Positions 8,469 to 16,688 of a DNA stretch of 64,000 nucleotides are shown here, piece by piece. A program made the position numbers and the translations under genes. Source of the stretch: CBDFLD01 sp965249005 (GTDB taxonomy: Bacteria > Acidobacteriota > UBA6911); assembly GCA_965249005.1 (NCBI GenBank), contig CBDFLD010000023.1:868001-932000 (forward strand), in the 5' to 3' direction. Under the pieces are notes generated by a model. That model saw nothing but the letters and a program-made list of their open reading frames with translations. It was not told the DNA's origin and made no database searches. Within the stretch, counting starts at the first letter, position 1. Every line of letters begins with the position of its first letter.

Positions 8469-11400
8469 ATGATCCAGTTCGCCCTCAAGAACCCATACGC
8501 CATTATCGTCGCGGTTTTGGCCACGGTGGTCTTGGGGGTCACTTTGTATCAGCGGCTTCCGGCTGACCTGTTGCCCATATTCGAAACGCCCGCGGTTCAG
8601 ATCGTGACCTTCTATCCTGGAATGCCACCGGAGGTCATGGAACGAGACATCATGAGCCGCCTGCAGCGATGGACAGGGCAGTCCGTTGGAATCGAACATC
8701 AGGAAGCCAAGGCCATGTTGGGGGTCTGCATTGTAAAAGACTTCTTCAGGGAGGGGATCAGTCTGGATACCGCGATGAGTCAGGTTACTTCCTACGCGGT
8801 CAGCGACATGTTCTATCTTCCTCCGGGCACCATTCCTCCGATGGTGATGCCTTTCGATCCCACGGCTTCCGTCCCCTTGTGCCTCGTCAGTGTCTCCAGT
8901 CCAAACATGAACGAGAAGGAACTCTATGACATTGCCTATTACGAGCTTCGCAACAGACTGCAGTCTATTCAAGGAGTCATTGCTCCCGCGGTGTACGGCG
9001 GCAAACTGAGAAGGATCTTGGCGTATGTGGACCGCGGAAAGCTGGAGGCCCGTGGACTCTCCCCGATGGACGTGGTCCATGCGCTCAAGAAACAAAACGT
9101 CTTCATACCGGCAGGAAACATGAAGGCTGGAGATATCGACTATCAGATCTTCGCCAATTCGATGCCGCGCCACGTGGATCAGCTCAACGACATGCCGGTG
9201 GCAGTGCGGAACGGCATTCCGGTCCTGGTCCGAGATGTGGCGCACGTCGCGGATTCCAGTCAGATTCAAACAAACATCGTCCGCGTCAACGGCCGTCGGC
9301 AGGTGTACATTCCGATCTACCGACAACCTGGAGCGAACACCATCGAAATCGTCGATGCCATTCGACAGAACCTGGATCGTATCTTACAACGCCTCCGCGA
9401 GATGGACCCCAAGGCCAAAGATCTATCGATCGGTGTGGTTTTGGATCAGTCCGTATATGTGAGAAACGCACTCAACGCTCTTCAGCTGGAAGGCTTGCTG
9501 GGCGCAGTGTTCGCGGCGCTGGTGGTATGGATCTTCTTGCGCAGGATCCGATCGACCATCGTCGTCTTGGTCACCCTCCCGCTGGCAATTCTGACTGCCA
9601 TCATCGGTCTGTACTTCTCTGGCGCCACGCTCAATGCCATGACGATGGGAGGACTGGCCCTGGTGATTGGTATACTCATCGACCAGGCGATCGTTGTTGT
9701 GGAAGCCATCGTTCGTCACGTCGATGAGGGGCAGGACCCTTTTGAAGCCGCACTCCACGGTACAAGAGAGGTGGCGGGTCCGGTGCTGGTTTCCACGGTT
9801 TCGTTCTGTGTGGTTTTCTTTCCGGTCGTCTTTCTTTCTGGAATGGCAAGCTATTTGTTTGGGCCGGTGGCGATGTCGGCGAGCTTCGCGATGGTCGCGT
9901 CTTTTGTCTTTGCAATTACCTTGGTCCCGGCTTTCTGCGCGCGTATCCTCAAGCCAACATCACCGATCGAGCCTTCCTCCGACGAGACTCCGCCCTCCAA
10001 AATGGACCTCCGAGCCCGATACGCGCTCTTCGTTCAGTCGGTATTGAGGTTTCGGTGGCCAGTGATCATTGGCGCGGGACTCCTTTTCGTTGTGGCCCTG
10101 ATCCTGTTGCAGCGCACCGGGAGCGAGCTGTTTCCGGCGGTGGACGCGGGACAGTTTCAGATCCAGGTTCGGTTGCCTTCCGGCACGCGAATCGAGAATA
10201 CAGAAGCTGTGCTGAGCCAGGTCGAGCAGATGCTCATTGAAGAGATCGGACACCCCGATCCGTGGGAAGAGGAACGGGAGCCGGAGTCCAACCTGAGAAT
10301 GCTCATCACCAACATTGGAGTCTTGATGGATTGGCCCGCCGCCTATACACCCAACTCCGGACCGATGGACGCCTTTGTTCTGGTCCAGCTCAAGAACAAA
10401 CCGGGCATGGCAAGTACGTTCGAGTACGTGGATCGGCTGCGAAAGAGGTTTCAAGAACACTTTCCCGGCGTCGAGTTTTCCTTCGATACCGGCGGAATGC
10501 TGACGGCGGCGGTGAACATGGGGGAACCCGCCCCCATTCACGTGCAGATTTCAGGTAGTGATCTGGGGACCTCGTACTCGATTGCGGAGATCATTCAACG
10601 GGAAATGACTCGAGTCGAGGGAGCAACGGATGTACGGATCGCACAACGGCTGGACTACCCGGTGATCAACATCGAAATCGATCGAGTCAAAGCCGCTCTA
10701 TCGGGCGTCAATGTGGAAGACATCATGAAGAATCTCGTGACCGCGACGAATTCGAGCATCGGCTTCGACCCCGCGTTCTGGATCGACGAACGATCAGGAA
10801 ACCACTATTTCATCGGAGCTCAATATGAAGAGGCTGATCTGAAGTCGCTGGAAACGCTCAAGGATATTCCGATCACAGGTGAGGACTCCGACTACTCCAT
10901 TCCGCTTCGGAACTTGATTCGGGTAGAGAGAACAAAAGGTCCGGCCGTTATCAATCACCGCAACATCACCCGTGTGATCGATGTGTACGCATCCGTCCTT
11001 CCCGGCCACGACATCGGCTCGGTTGTTGCGCGAATCGAGCAGCGTCTCGAGAGGGCCGGGGAAATCGCCCCGGTGGCCAACCAGTCCGACCGAGGGACCT
11101 ATTTTGACGTGTCCGGTTCCGAGTTTGCGGGAAAGGGGTACAGTTACATTCTAACGGGCGAGGTGCAAACGATGCGGGAGTCGTTGACCCAGTTTCTCGA
11201 AGGGTTTGGCTTGGCGCTGATCCTCGTATATCTGGTGCTCGTGTTGCAGTTTCGGTCCTTCGTCGATCCATTCATCGTGTTGCTCTCGGTTCCACTCGGT
11301 ATGGTCGGGGTCGGCTTCATGCTTTATGCGACCGGGACTCACTTGAGTATCATGGCAGCGATGGGAATGATCATGATGGTCGGACTCGTGGTTGCCTACA

Positions 11401-11705
11401 GTGTTCTGTTGGTGGATTTCGCCAATCATCGGCTAGAGCATGGAGAGTCCACCTTTGAAGCGATCGTCAGCGCGGCCCGCGTGCGCCTGCGACCTATCTT
11501 GATGACGTCGCTGACGACGATACTGGCGCTCACCCCCATGGCCGTTGGAGGAAGCGGCGCGGAAGCCAATGCTCCTCTGGCCCGTGCCATCATAGGCGGG
11601 GCGCTGAGCGCCGTAGTGCTCACCTTGATCGTGGCTCCCTGCCTTTACGTGATGCTCAAGCGAGCGCCGTCTCGGCCTTACCGCGAAGAGAAAGTGGAGG
11701 CGTAA
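8469..11705 (+). CDS. RND efflux permease with altered proton-relay residues
   Basis: This 1078-residue inner-membrane pump has the RND plan: TM1 at residues 10-30, a large porter loop, TM2-7 near 335-540, a second porter loop, and TM8-12 to the end. LLPIFETPAVQIVTFYPGMP and PLARAIIGGALSA are typical of the AcrB/HAE superfamily. It forms an operon with the adaptor and outer-membrane genes downstream. The TM4 acidic pair of AcrB (Asp407-Asp408) appears as Asp405-Gln406 in GILIDQAIVVVEA. The TM10 lysine position reads Ala976 in GLVVAYSVLLVDF. The energy-coupling mechanism may therefore differ from AcrB. The start follows AGAGGTGAG. Confidence 0.9.
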   Translation: MIQFALKNPYAIIVAVLATVVLGVTLYQRLPADLLPIFETPAVQIVTFYPGMPPEVMERDIMSRLQRWTGQSVGIEHQEAKAMLGVCIVKDFFREGISLDTAMSQVTSYAVSDMFYLPPGTIPPMVMPFDPTASVPLCLVSVSSPNMNEKELYDIAYYELRNRLQSIQGVIAPAVYGGKLRRILAYVDRGKLEARGLSPMDVVHALKKQNVFIPAGNMKAGDIDYQIFANSMPRHVDQLNDMPVAVRNGIPVLVRDVAHVADSSQIQTNIVRVNGRRQVYIPIYRQPGANTIEIVDAIRQNLDRILQRLREMDPKAKDLSIGVVLDQSVYVRNALNALQLEGLLGAVFAALVVWIFLRRIRSTIVVLVTLPLAILTAIIGLYFSGATLNAMTMGGLALVIGILIDQAIVVVEAIVRHVDEGQDPFEAALHGTREVAGPVLVSTVSFCVVFFPVVFLSGMASYLFGPVAMSASFAMVASFVFAITLVPAFCARILKPTSPIEPSSDETPPSKMDLRARYALFVQSVLRFRWPVIIGAGLLFVVALILLQRTGSELFPAVDAGQFQIQVRLPSGTRIENTEAVLSQVEQMLIEEIGHPDPWEEEREPESNLRMLITNIGVLMDWPAAYTPNSGPMDAFVLVQLKNKPGMASTFEYVDRLRKRFQEHFPGVEFSFDTGGMLTAAVNMGEPAPIHVQISGSDLGTSYSIAEIIQREMTRVEGATDVRIAQRLDYPVINIEIDRVKAALSGVNVEDIMKNLVTATNSSIGFDPAFWIDERSGNHYFIGAQYEEADLKSLETLKDIPITGEDSDYSIPLRNLIRVERTKGPAVINHRNITRVIDVYASVLPGHDIGSVVARIEQRLERAGEIAPVANQSDRGTYFDVSGSEFAGKGYSYILTGEVQTMRESLTQFLEGFGLALILVYLVLVLQFRSFVDPFIVLLSVPLGMVGVGFMLYATGTHLSIMAAMGMIMMVGLVVAYSVLLVDFANHRLEHGESTFEAIVSAARVRLRPILMTSLTTILALTPMAVGGSGAEANAPLARAIIGGALSAVVLTLIVAPCLYVMLKRAPSRPYREEKVEA

Positions 11706-11710
11706 TCCTG

Positions 11711-12946
11711 ATGGTCTACTCCTCGAGAAGCAAAACCGCATGGATGGCTGTGGCGTTTTTATCTATCGCAATGACCCTCGCTTGCACGAGTCCAGGAAGT
11801 CAAAGTGCCCCGCCTCGGGACGAGGGCGCTCGCCCCGAGGAGAAGCGCGATACTCGCGCCGTTGCTGTCGCGGTCGTGACAACCACACCGACGGTCGAGG
11901 ATTTGGCGCGCCAGATCACCCTTTCGGGAAGCCTGGAACCTTTTCAGGAAGCGACGCTTTACTCCAAGGTTGCCGGTTATCTGGAGTGGATCAAGGTTGA
12001 CATCGGGGATTGGACGCGCAAAGGAAATGTTATCGCGAAAATCGAAGTACCGGAGATGCAGGACGAGTTCCAGGCGGCACAGGCGGAAATGGAGTCAGTC
12101 CGAGCCGAAACTCTGCTTACCGAAGCGGAGATCGAACGGGCCCAGGCGGTGTACGAGCTGAAAAAACTCTCTTTTCAAAGACTCCGGGACGTCGCGGAGG
12201 AGGAGCCGGAGATGATCTCCAAGCAGAGACTGGACGAGTCTAAAGCCGAACTGCAGATCTCCCGGGCCACGTTGAAGGTCCTCCAGAGCCGGATTCATCA
12301 GAACGAAAGCCAGATCAAGAGGACGGAGGCAAATCTGAATCGTCTAAGGACCTTGAGCGCTTATTCGGAAATCAAATCCCCTTTTGACGGGATTGTCACC
12401 GAGCGCTTCGTCCACCCCGGCGCCTTCATTCAGGTGGCGACCACTTCGCCGGCTGCCAGGCCTGTCGCAAAGGTTGTGCGGATCGACAGGCTACGTCTGT
12501 TTGTCCAGGTGCCGGAAGCCGAGGTTCCCTTCGTGCAGAAAGGCGACGCTGCGGCCTTGACCCTCAGTGCCCTTCCGGGAAGAGAATTCAAAGGGAAGGT
12601 CCGGCGATTCGCGACGGTTCTGGATGCCTCGACCCGGACCATGAAGACTGAGATCAACCTCATGAACCCCAAGAGGAGTTTGCTTCCCGGGATGTATGGG
12701 GAGGTTACGCTGGAACTCGAAGAAAATGTCGGCGCCGTCACCATTCCAGTGGAAGCTCTCCGATCGGAAGGAAACCGCAAGTACGTCTACTGTGTGCGCA
12801 ACAGCGAGGCCCGGGCGGTCGAGGTGTCCACCGGACTCGACGACGGCATCAAAGTTGAGATTACCTCCGGGCTGAGTGGCGACGAAAGAATCATTCTCCA
12901 GTCACGCGGTTCTCTTCGCGAAGGCGTCCAGGTCTCTGCAAACTGA
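11711..12946 (+). CDS. RND periplasmic adaptor lipoprotein
   Basis: This 411-residue membrane-fusion protein starts with a lipoprotein signal ending in LSIAMTLAC, so it is likely lipid-anchored. It then shows the expected barrel-sandwich halves around a long alpha-helical hairpin (about residues 110-215, coiled-coil heptads) with the lipoyl-like motif SPFDGIVTERFVHPGAF. It begins six bases after the permease stop, which supports a tripartite pump with the flanking genes. Confidence 0.92.
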   Translation: MVYSSRSKTAWMAVAFLSIAMTLACTSPGSQSAPPRDEGARPEEKRDTRAVAVAVVTTTPTVEDLARQITLSGSLEPFQEATLYSKVAGYLEWIKVDIGDWTRKGNVIAKIEVPEMQDEFQAAQAEMESVRAETLLTEAEIERAQAVYELKKLSFQRLRDVAEEEPEMISKQRLDESKAELQISRATLKVLQSRIHQNESQIKRTEANLNRLRTLSAYSEIKSPFDGIVTERFVHPGAFIQVATTSPAARPVAKVVRIDRLRLFVQVPEAEVPFVQKGDAAALTLSALPGREFKGKVRRFATVLDASTRTMKTEINLMNPKRSLLPGMYGEVTLELEENVGAVTIPVEALRSEGNRKYVYCVRNSEARAVEVSTGLDDGIKVEITSGLSGDERIILQSRGSLREGVQVSAN

Positions 12947-12965
12947 AAATCGAGGAGAAACGTTC

Positions 12966-14270
12966 ATGAATTTGCAATTCGTAACGTTGGTGTCGGTTCT
13001 TTGCTTCATGGCGGGCTCGGCCCCGCTCGCCGCGGGAGAGCAAAAAGAGAAAGATCTGCTCTTGTTGGATGCCGTGAGAATTGCCTATGAGAATCATCCG
13101 CGGCTGCGCAAGGCGGAATACAGGGCAGGTGCGGCCGAAGTAAGGGTCCAGCAGGCACGCTCCAGCTATTTCCCTCAAGTGGACTTGGGGGGGGGCGCGA
13201 AGCAGGGGCTGTCAGGATCGGGCAGAGCTTTTGGCCTCAATGGAATCGCCAACTCTCCCCTACCCGATGACGTCGCCATATCGGCCAACATCTACCAGGA
13301 CATCTACGATTTCGGACGTACCAAGCACGAGACACAGGCGAGGCGAGAGGAGCTAGCCTTCTACGAGGACGCGGTGCGGGCGGAGATGAACCGGGTCGCG
13401 CTGGAAGTGACACGGGCGTATTATGGCGTTCTCAAAGCGGAGAAAATGCAGGAGTTGGCTGATCAGGTGGCAAAGGAAAAAGGTCTCAAGCTTCGACAAG
13501 CAAAAGCCTTTCGCCGAGCGCATCTGGCGTCGCAGCTGGAAGTCACCCTGGCTGAGGTCGAGCTCTCCCGCGCAGAACTCGAGTCCTCCCGCGGCCGCCA
13601 CGATGTTGATCGGGCGTTCGCGGAGCTCAACAGTCACATGGGACTCGAGGAGCCGACCACAACCTATACGCTCGAGGAACCGAGCGTGAACCCGCAAAAG
13701 CCGATTTCACTCGATCGTCTGATGGAATTAGGGGTAAGGAATCGTCCCGACCTGCGTGCGCTCGGGTCTCAAATAGAAGCGGATCAGGCTTGGGTCCAGA
13801 GAGCTAAAAGCGCGCGCTACCCGCGGATCATGGGAGCCTTTAGCGGCGGCTGGGCCCGCTTCCCAGAAATTGCTCTGGGACAGCTCCTCTACGGCGGTTT
13901 GGCAATCAAGCTCCCACTCTTCACCGGAAAGGAACTGGAGTCCAAGATCGATGAACGCCAGAACCTTCTGCAAGAACATCAGACCGACAGAGACGATCTT
14001 GTCCGGAACATCCGGCTCGAGATCAGTGCCGCCTACCACGATCTGGTGATTGCTGTGGAGGTTGTACAGGCGCAGGAACGCATCGCCCGTCAAGCCTCCC
14101 AGGCGTTGAGACTTGCGCGGACGCAATATAAAGTACGACTGTCCGATCTCATCGAGTTGACCGACGCTCAAACGGCTCATGTCAGCGCTCAAAACGACCA
14201 CGCCATGGCCGTCTATGACGTCAAGGTTCAGGAGTCCGAGTTACGCTACGCCATCGGCGAGAGTTTTTAG
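12966..14270 (+). CDS. TolC-family outer-membrane efflux protein
   Basis: This 434-residue protein has a signal peptide (residues 1-23) and two TolC repeats rich in long helices, e.g. LLLDAVRIAYENHPRLRKAE and DLRALGSQIEADQAWVQRAK. It is the outer-membrane channel of the RND operon. The ATG at 12966 is preceded by GAGGAGA, and the open frame upstream of it overlaps the adaptor gene without a start site. Near residue 75 the coding sequence contains a run of nine G (13187-13195) encoding GGG, a potential slippage site. Confidence 0.92.
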   Translation: MNLQFVTLVSVLCFMAGSAPLAAGEQKEKDLLLLDAVRIAYENHPRLRKAEYRAGAAEVRVQQARSSYFPQVDLGGGAKQGLSGSGRAFGLNGIANSPLPDDVAISANIYQDIYDFGRTKHETQARREELAFYEDAVRAEMNRVALEVTRAYYGVLKAEKMQELADQVAKEKGLKLRQAKAFRRAHLASQLEVTLAEVELSRAELESSRGRHDVDRAFAELNSHMGLEEPTTTYTLEEPSVNPQKPISLDRLMELGVRNRPDLRALGSQIEADQAWVQRAKSARYPRIMGAFSGGWARFPEIALGQLLYGGLAIKLPLFTGKELESKIDERQNLLQEHQTDRDDLVRNIRLEISAAYHDLVIAVEVVQAQERIARQASQALRLARTQYKVRLSDLIELTDAQTAHVSAQNDHAMAVYDVKVQESELRYAIGESF

Positions 14271-14280
14271 TAGCTACCAG

Positions 14281-14440
14281 CTATCAGCGACTGACCGGCG
14301 CGCTGCGCCGGTCACTTGGGAACGTAACTGCACTGCACAGCCTGAAAAACGTGGTTCTTGGCGATTTGCTAAGTTACACATATAACAGCAGATCCGCGAG
14401 CAGTTACTGGAGAGCTGTCAGCGATCAGCTCTCAGCTAGC
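14281..14440. repeat. Dispersed ~150-bp intergenic repeat, copy A
   Basis: This segment downstream of tolC is closely similar to 21371-21520 downstream of thiC. Shared blocks include GGTCACTTGGGAACGTAACT, CAGCCTGAAAAACGTGGTTC and AACAGCAGATCCGCGAGCAG. It contains the hairpin ACCGGCGC-GCT-GCGCCGGT. Flanking bases carry CTATCAGC/GATCAGCTCTCAGC motifs. It is non-coding and may be a mobile or RNA-forming element. Confidence 0.88.
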
Positions 14441-14627
14441 CTAGCGGCCAATCGCTTAAATAGAAACTGCCAATGGTGCTGTCAGAACGCGATTCTCGCG
14501 ATCTTGCTAAGATAGCTGATCGCTTCTATGAGCATGCCTGCCGTTGTCAAGCTCGTTGAATTTGGAGGTCGCCTTTCAGATCCGTTTAGAATCGAAAGGT
14601 TGAGTCCAAAATACTAGAACATAAGCT

Positions 14628-14924
14628 ACCTTCGCCATTGACCATTCACTTTCCGGAAGCTGGCTGCTTACATGTGAGTCCTGAGGCATTCAATGCCTCA
14701 GGACAAACTTCTATCCGTGTTACCCATTCGTGGCAAACACCCAATTCTGAATTCGCCGGCGGCGAAACGTGGCAAGCACGTGGGGGAGCGCCCCATCTGA
14801 AAGTCGGCACTCTGAAGGTGCCCGCGATCAGCCCGAGCAGCTCCCACCAGCTGGATTGTGAACGTCTTGGTCTCTTTCATGGTTTCGTTTGACTCAAAGG
14901 CCCTGTCACGAAGTGGAGAAGACC
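14628..14924 (-). ncRNA. Candidate IS110 bridge-RNA region
   Basis: About 295 non-coding bases lie directly 3' of the transposase gene on its own strand. They contain a 13-1-13 palindrome and two copies of TTGCCACG about 45 bases apart on the minus strand. IS110/IS1111 elements encode a bridge RNA in such a region. The assignment rests on position and element family, not on a folded model. Confidence 0.35.
14678..14704. repeat. Perfect 13-1-13 inverted repeat
   Basis: GTCCTGAGGCATT (14678-14690) and AATGCCTCAGGAC (14692-14704) are perfect inverted copies around a single C. There is no T-run on either side, so it is not a standard terminator. It lies in the non-coding region next to the IS110-type transposase, where it may be part of that element's RNA or a target-site palindrome. 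Confidence 0.85.
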
Positions 14925-16067
14925 CTATGCTTTCAAGGTGGCTCCTTCAGGGATGACACCGAGTTCGAGGAATCTCCACAGATCAATCAATAGTCTCCGT
15001 GCCAGTGCCACAATCCCTATCCGTCGTGCTCGTGGGCCTGCCTTGGCAAAGCGCTTCCGGTACCATCGACTCAGACGGCTCTGTGGCTGATGCCGCAGCC
15101 ATAGCCAGGCAATCTCGATCGCCATGGATCGAATATGCCGGTTTCCAGCTTTGCTTATGCCTTGCTCACGATTCTCATTGCCGCTTTGGTAGGGGGTTCC
15201 GGTCAAGCCGGCCAGAGATCCCACCTCCTTGCGGTTTTTGAACTTACGCCATCCAAAGAACTCATACACCGAGACCCAGGCAAAATTGGGCCCAATGGCT
15301 CGTAACAGCATCAGCTGACGCACCTTCGCCACGGACTCGGTCTCCGATTCTCGGATCTTTTTCCTTCGATCAGCTTCCAGTGCGGAAATCTGCTCCTGGG
15401 TGAACTGTAGTTGCTCCCATTGCCTCAGCAACCGACTACGTAACCCCGCCGGTAGCGGAGATCCGTCCCAGAGCTTCATCTGTTTTAGCTGCCTGGGCAG
15501 ATCCCAGGGGCGTTCCCATCGAAGCCCATGGTTGGCCAGCAGTCCCTTGATCCGGTTCGTTGCACGAGTCCGCTCTCCCTTCCAGCTCCGCAGCTCCCGA
15601 TGCAAGTGCCTTTCGTCTTCTTCTTCTACCGTCGGTACATGGACGACACTCCATGCTTCCCTCTCGCCGGCGCAGTACCGGATTAGCATGGTCAGCAATT
15701 TCCTCGAGTCCAGTTTGTCAGACTTCGCCCGCCGGGCCCGTCGATTCACCTCGATACTTGCAGAGTCCACCACGAGACTCTCTACTCCCACCGACATCAA
15801 ATACCGATGAATCCCGAATCCGTCCCGACCTGCTTCGTAGCACGAGACGACCCGAGTCTTCGCAGGCAATCCAAATCGTTTCTTTCCAGCCTCGATTTCT
15901 TTCGCCAGTCCTCTCAGATTCCCCGATGCTACGTCCCGAAACCGAGGCTTTCTTCCCAAGCTCGTGCTAAAAGCCAGCTTCCATTCCTTCAACGATAACT
16001 CCATCGACATGTAAAGAATCTGCTCAACTTCGGTATACTCTCCATTGCGGGTTGCTTTGGTTTTCAT
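14925..16067 (-). CDS. IS110-family transposase
   Basis: This 380-residue recombinase has an N-terminal RuvC-like domain with acidic positions in YMSMELSLKEWKLAF, SCYEAGRDGF and KSDKLDSRKLL. Its C-terminal Tnp_20 domain carries LLRAIGPNFAW and the catalytic-serine region GISKAGNRHIRS. The first acidic residue is Glu, as in the MELS-type subgroup of the family. The ATG at 16067 is chosen over the one at 16088 because AAAGGAG precedes it at proper spacing. The gene is full-length for the family and has no internal stop, so the element could be active. Confidence 0.9.
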   Translation of the reverse strand: MKTKATRNGEYTEVEQILYMSMELSLKEWKLAFSTSLGRKPRFRDVASGNLRGLAKEIEAGKKRFGLPAKTRVVSCYEAGRDGFGIHRYLMSVGVESLVVDSASIEVNRRARRAKSDKLDSRKLLTMLIRYCAGEREAWSVVHVPTVEEEDERHLHRELRSWKGERTRATNRIKGLLANHGLRWERPWDLPRQLKQMKLWDGSPLPAGLRSRLLRQWEQLQFTQEQISALEADRRKKIRESETESVAKVRQLMLLRAIGPNFAWVSVYEFFGWRKFKNRKEVGSLAGLTGTPYQSGNENREQGISKAGNRHIRSMAIEIAWLWLRHQPQSRLSRWYRKRFAKAGPRARRIGIVALARRLLIDLWRFLELGVIPEGATLKA

Positions 16068-16163
16068 GATGCTCCTTTCTCCTTTCAAAGAGATTTTTTA
16101 GGAGCTTACCAACGGCAACCCGCTCTTCACTACTTCTTTGCTACATGGAATCTGAAAGCTAGT

Positions 16164-16670
16164 ATGATTCACGTTGCGCTTGTGGAACCGGAGATCCATC
16201 CAAATACCGGCAATATTGCGCGCCTGTGTGCCGCCAACGGGCTACCCCTGCATATCGTGGGGAACCCGGGCTTTCGACTGGATGACAGATCCGTTCGCCG
16301 GGCCGGTTTGGACTACTGGCCCTTCGTGGATTTGCGACGGGAAACCGACTGGAAAGAGTTGTTGCGTGGTCTCGACGACGCCCGATGCTTCCTTTTCAGC
16401 AAACGGGCGGCCCGTCTTCACACCAGCGTCCGGTACCGGTCGGGAGATTGTTTGATCTTCGGATCCGAATCCAAGGGGTTGCCAGAGGAGTTGCTGCAGG
16501 CTCATATCGATCAATGCTTGCGGATTCCCATGCGAACGAATCATGTTCGCAGTCTCAACCTATCCTCTGCCGTGGCTATTGCGGTGTACGAAGCTCTACG
16601 ACAGATGGAGGAAGAAGATGGGGGCGGGCAGAATAATCCTTGCATTGTGGATTCCACCAAACAAGATTAG
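16164..16670 (+). CDS. trmL: tRNA (cytidine/uridine-34-2'-O)-methyltransferase TrmL
   Basis: This 168-residue SPOUT-class methyltransferase 2'-O-methylates the wobble base of certain leucine tRNAs. It shows VEPEIHPNTGNIARLCAANG, RRAGLDYWPF, FGSESKGLPEE and SLNLSSAVAIAVYEALRQ, the family motifs in order; the last forms the knotted AdoMet site. The upstream edge abuts the IS110 element, so its original promoter and leader may have been displaced; only a weak GAAAG precedes the ATG. It is followed 18 bases later by an LLM-class oxidoreductase gene. Confidence 0.93.
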   Translation: MIHVALVEPEIHPNTGNIARLCAANGLPLHIVGNPGFRLDDRSVRRAGLDYWPFVDLRRETDWKELLRGLDDARCFLFSKRAARLHTSVRYRSGDCLIFGSESKGLPEELLQAHIDQCLRIPMRTNHVRSLNLSSAVAIAVYEALRQMEEEDGGGQNNPCIVDSTKQD

Positions 16671-16688
16671 ACGCTTCGCAGAGGAGGG

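Larger units (their letters stand above)
14611..16165 (-). mobile_element. IS110-family insertion sequence (approximate ends)
   Basis: The element comprises a DEDD/Tnp_20 transposase gene plus a non-coding region of roughly 285-310 bases 3' of it, and only about 95 bases upstream before trmL. This arrangement resembles the IS1111 branch of IS110, where the guide (bridge) RNA region lies 3' of the transposase. A 7-bp inverted pair ATACTAG (14611-14617) / CTAGTAT (16159-16165) was used to draw provisional ends, but a match this short could be chance. The presence of the element is well supported; the boundaries are not. Confidence 0.6.

Noticed and set aside
14611..16165. ATACTAG/CTAGTAT as certain insertion-sequence termini
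   Set aside because: A seven-base match within two search windows of this size is expected by chance; it is used only as a provisional boundary.
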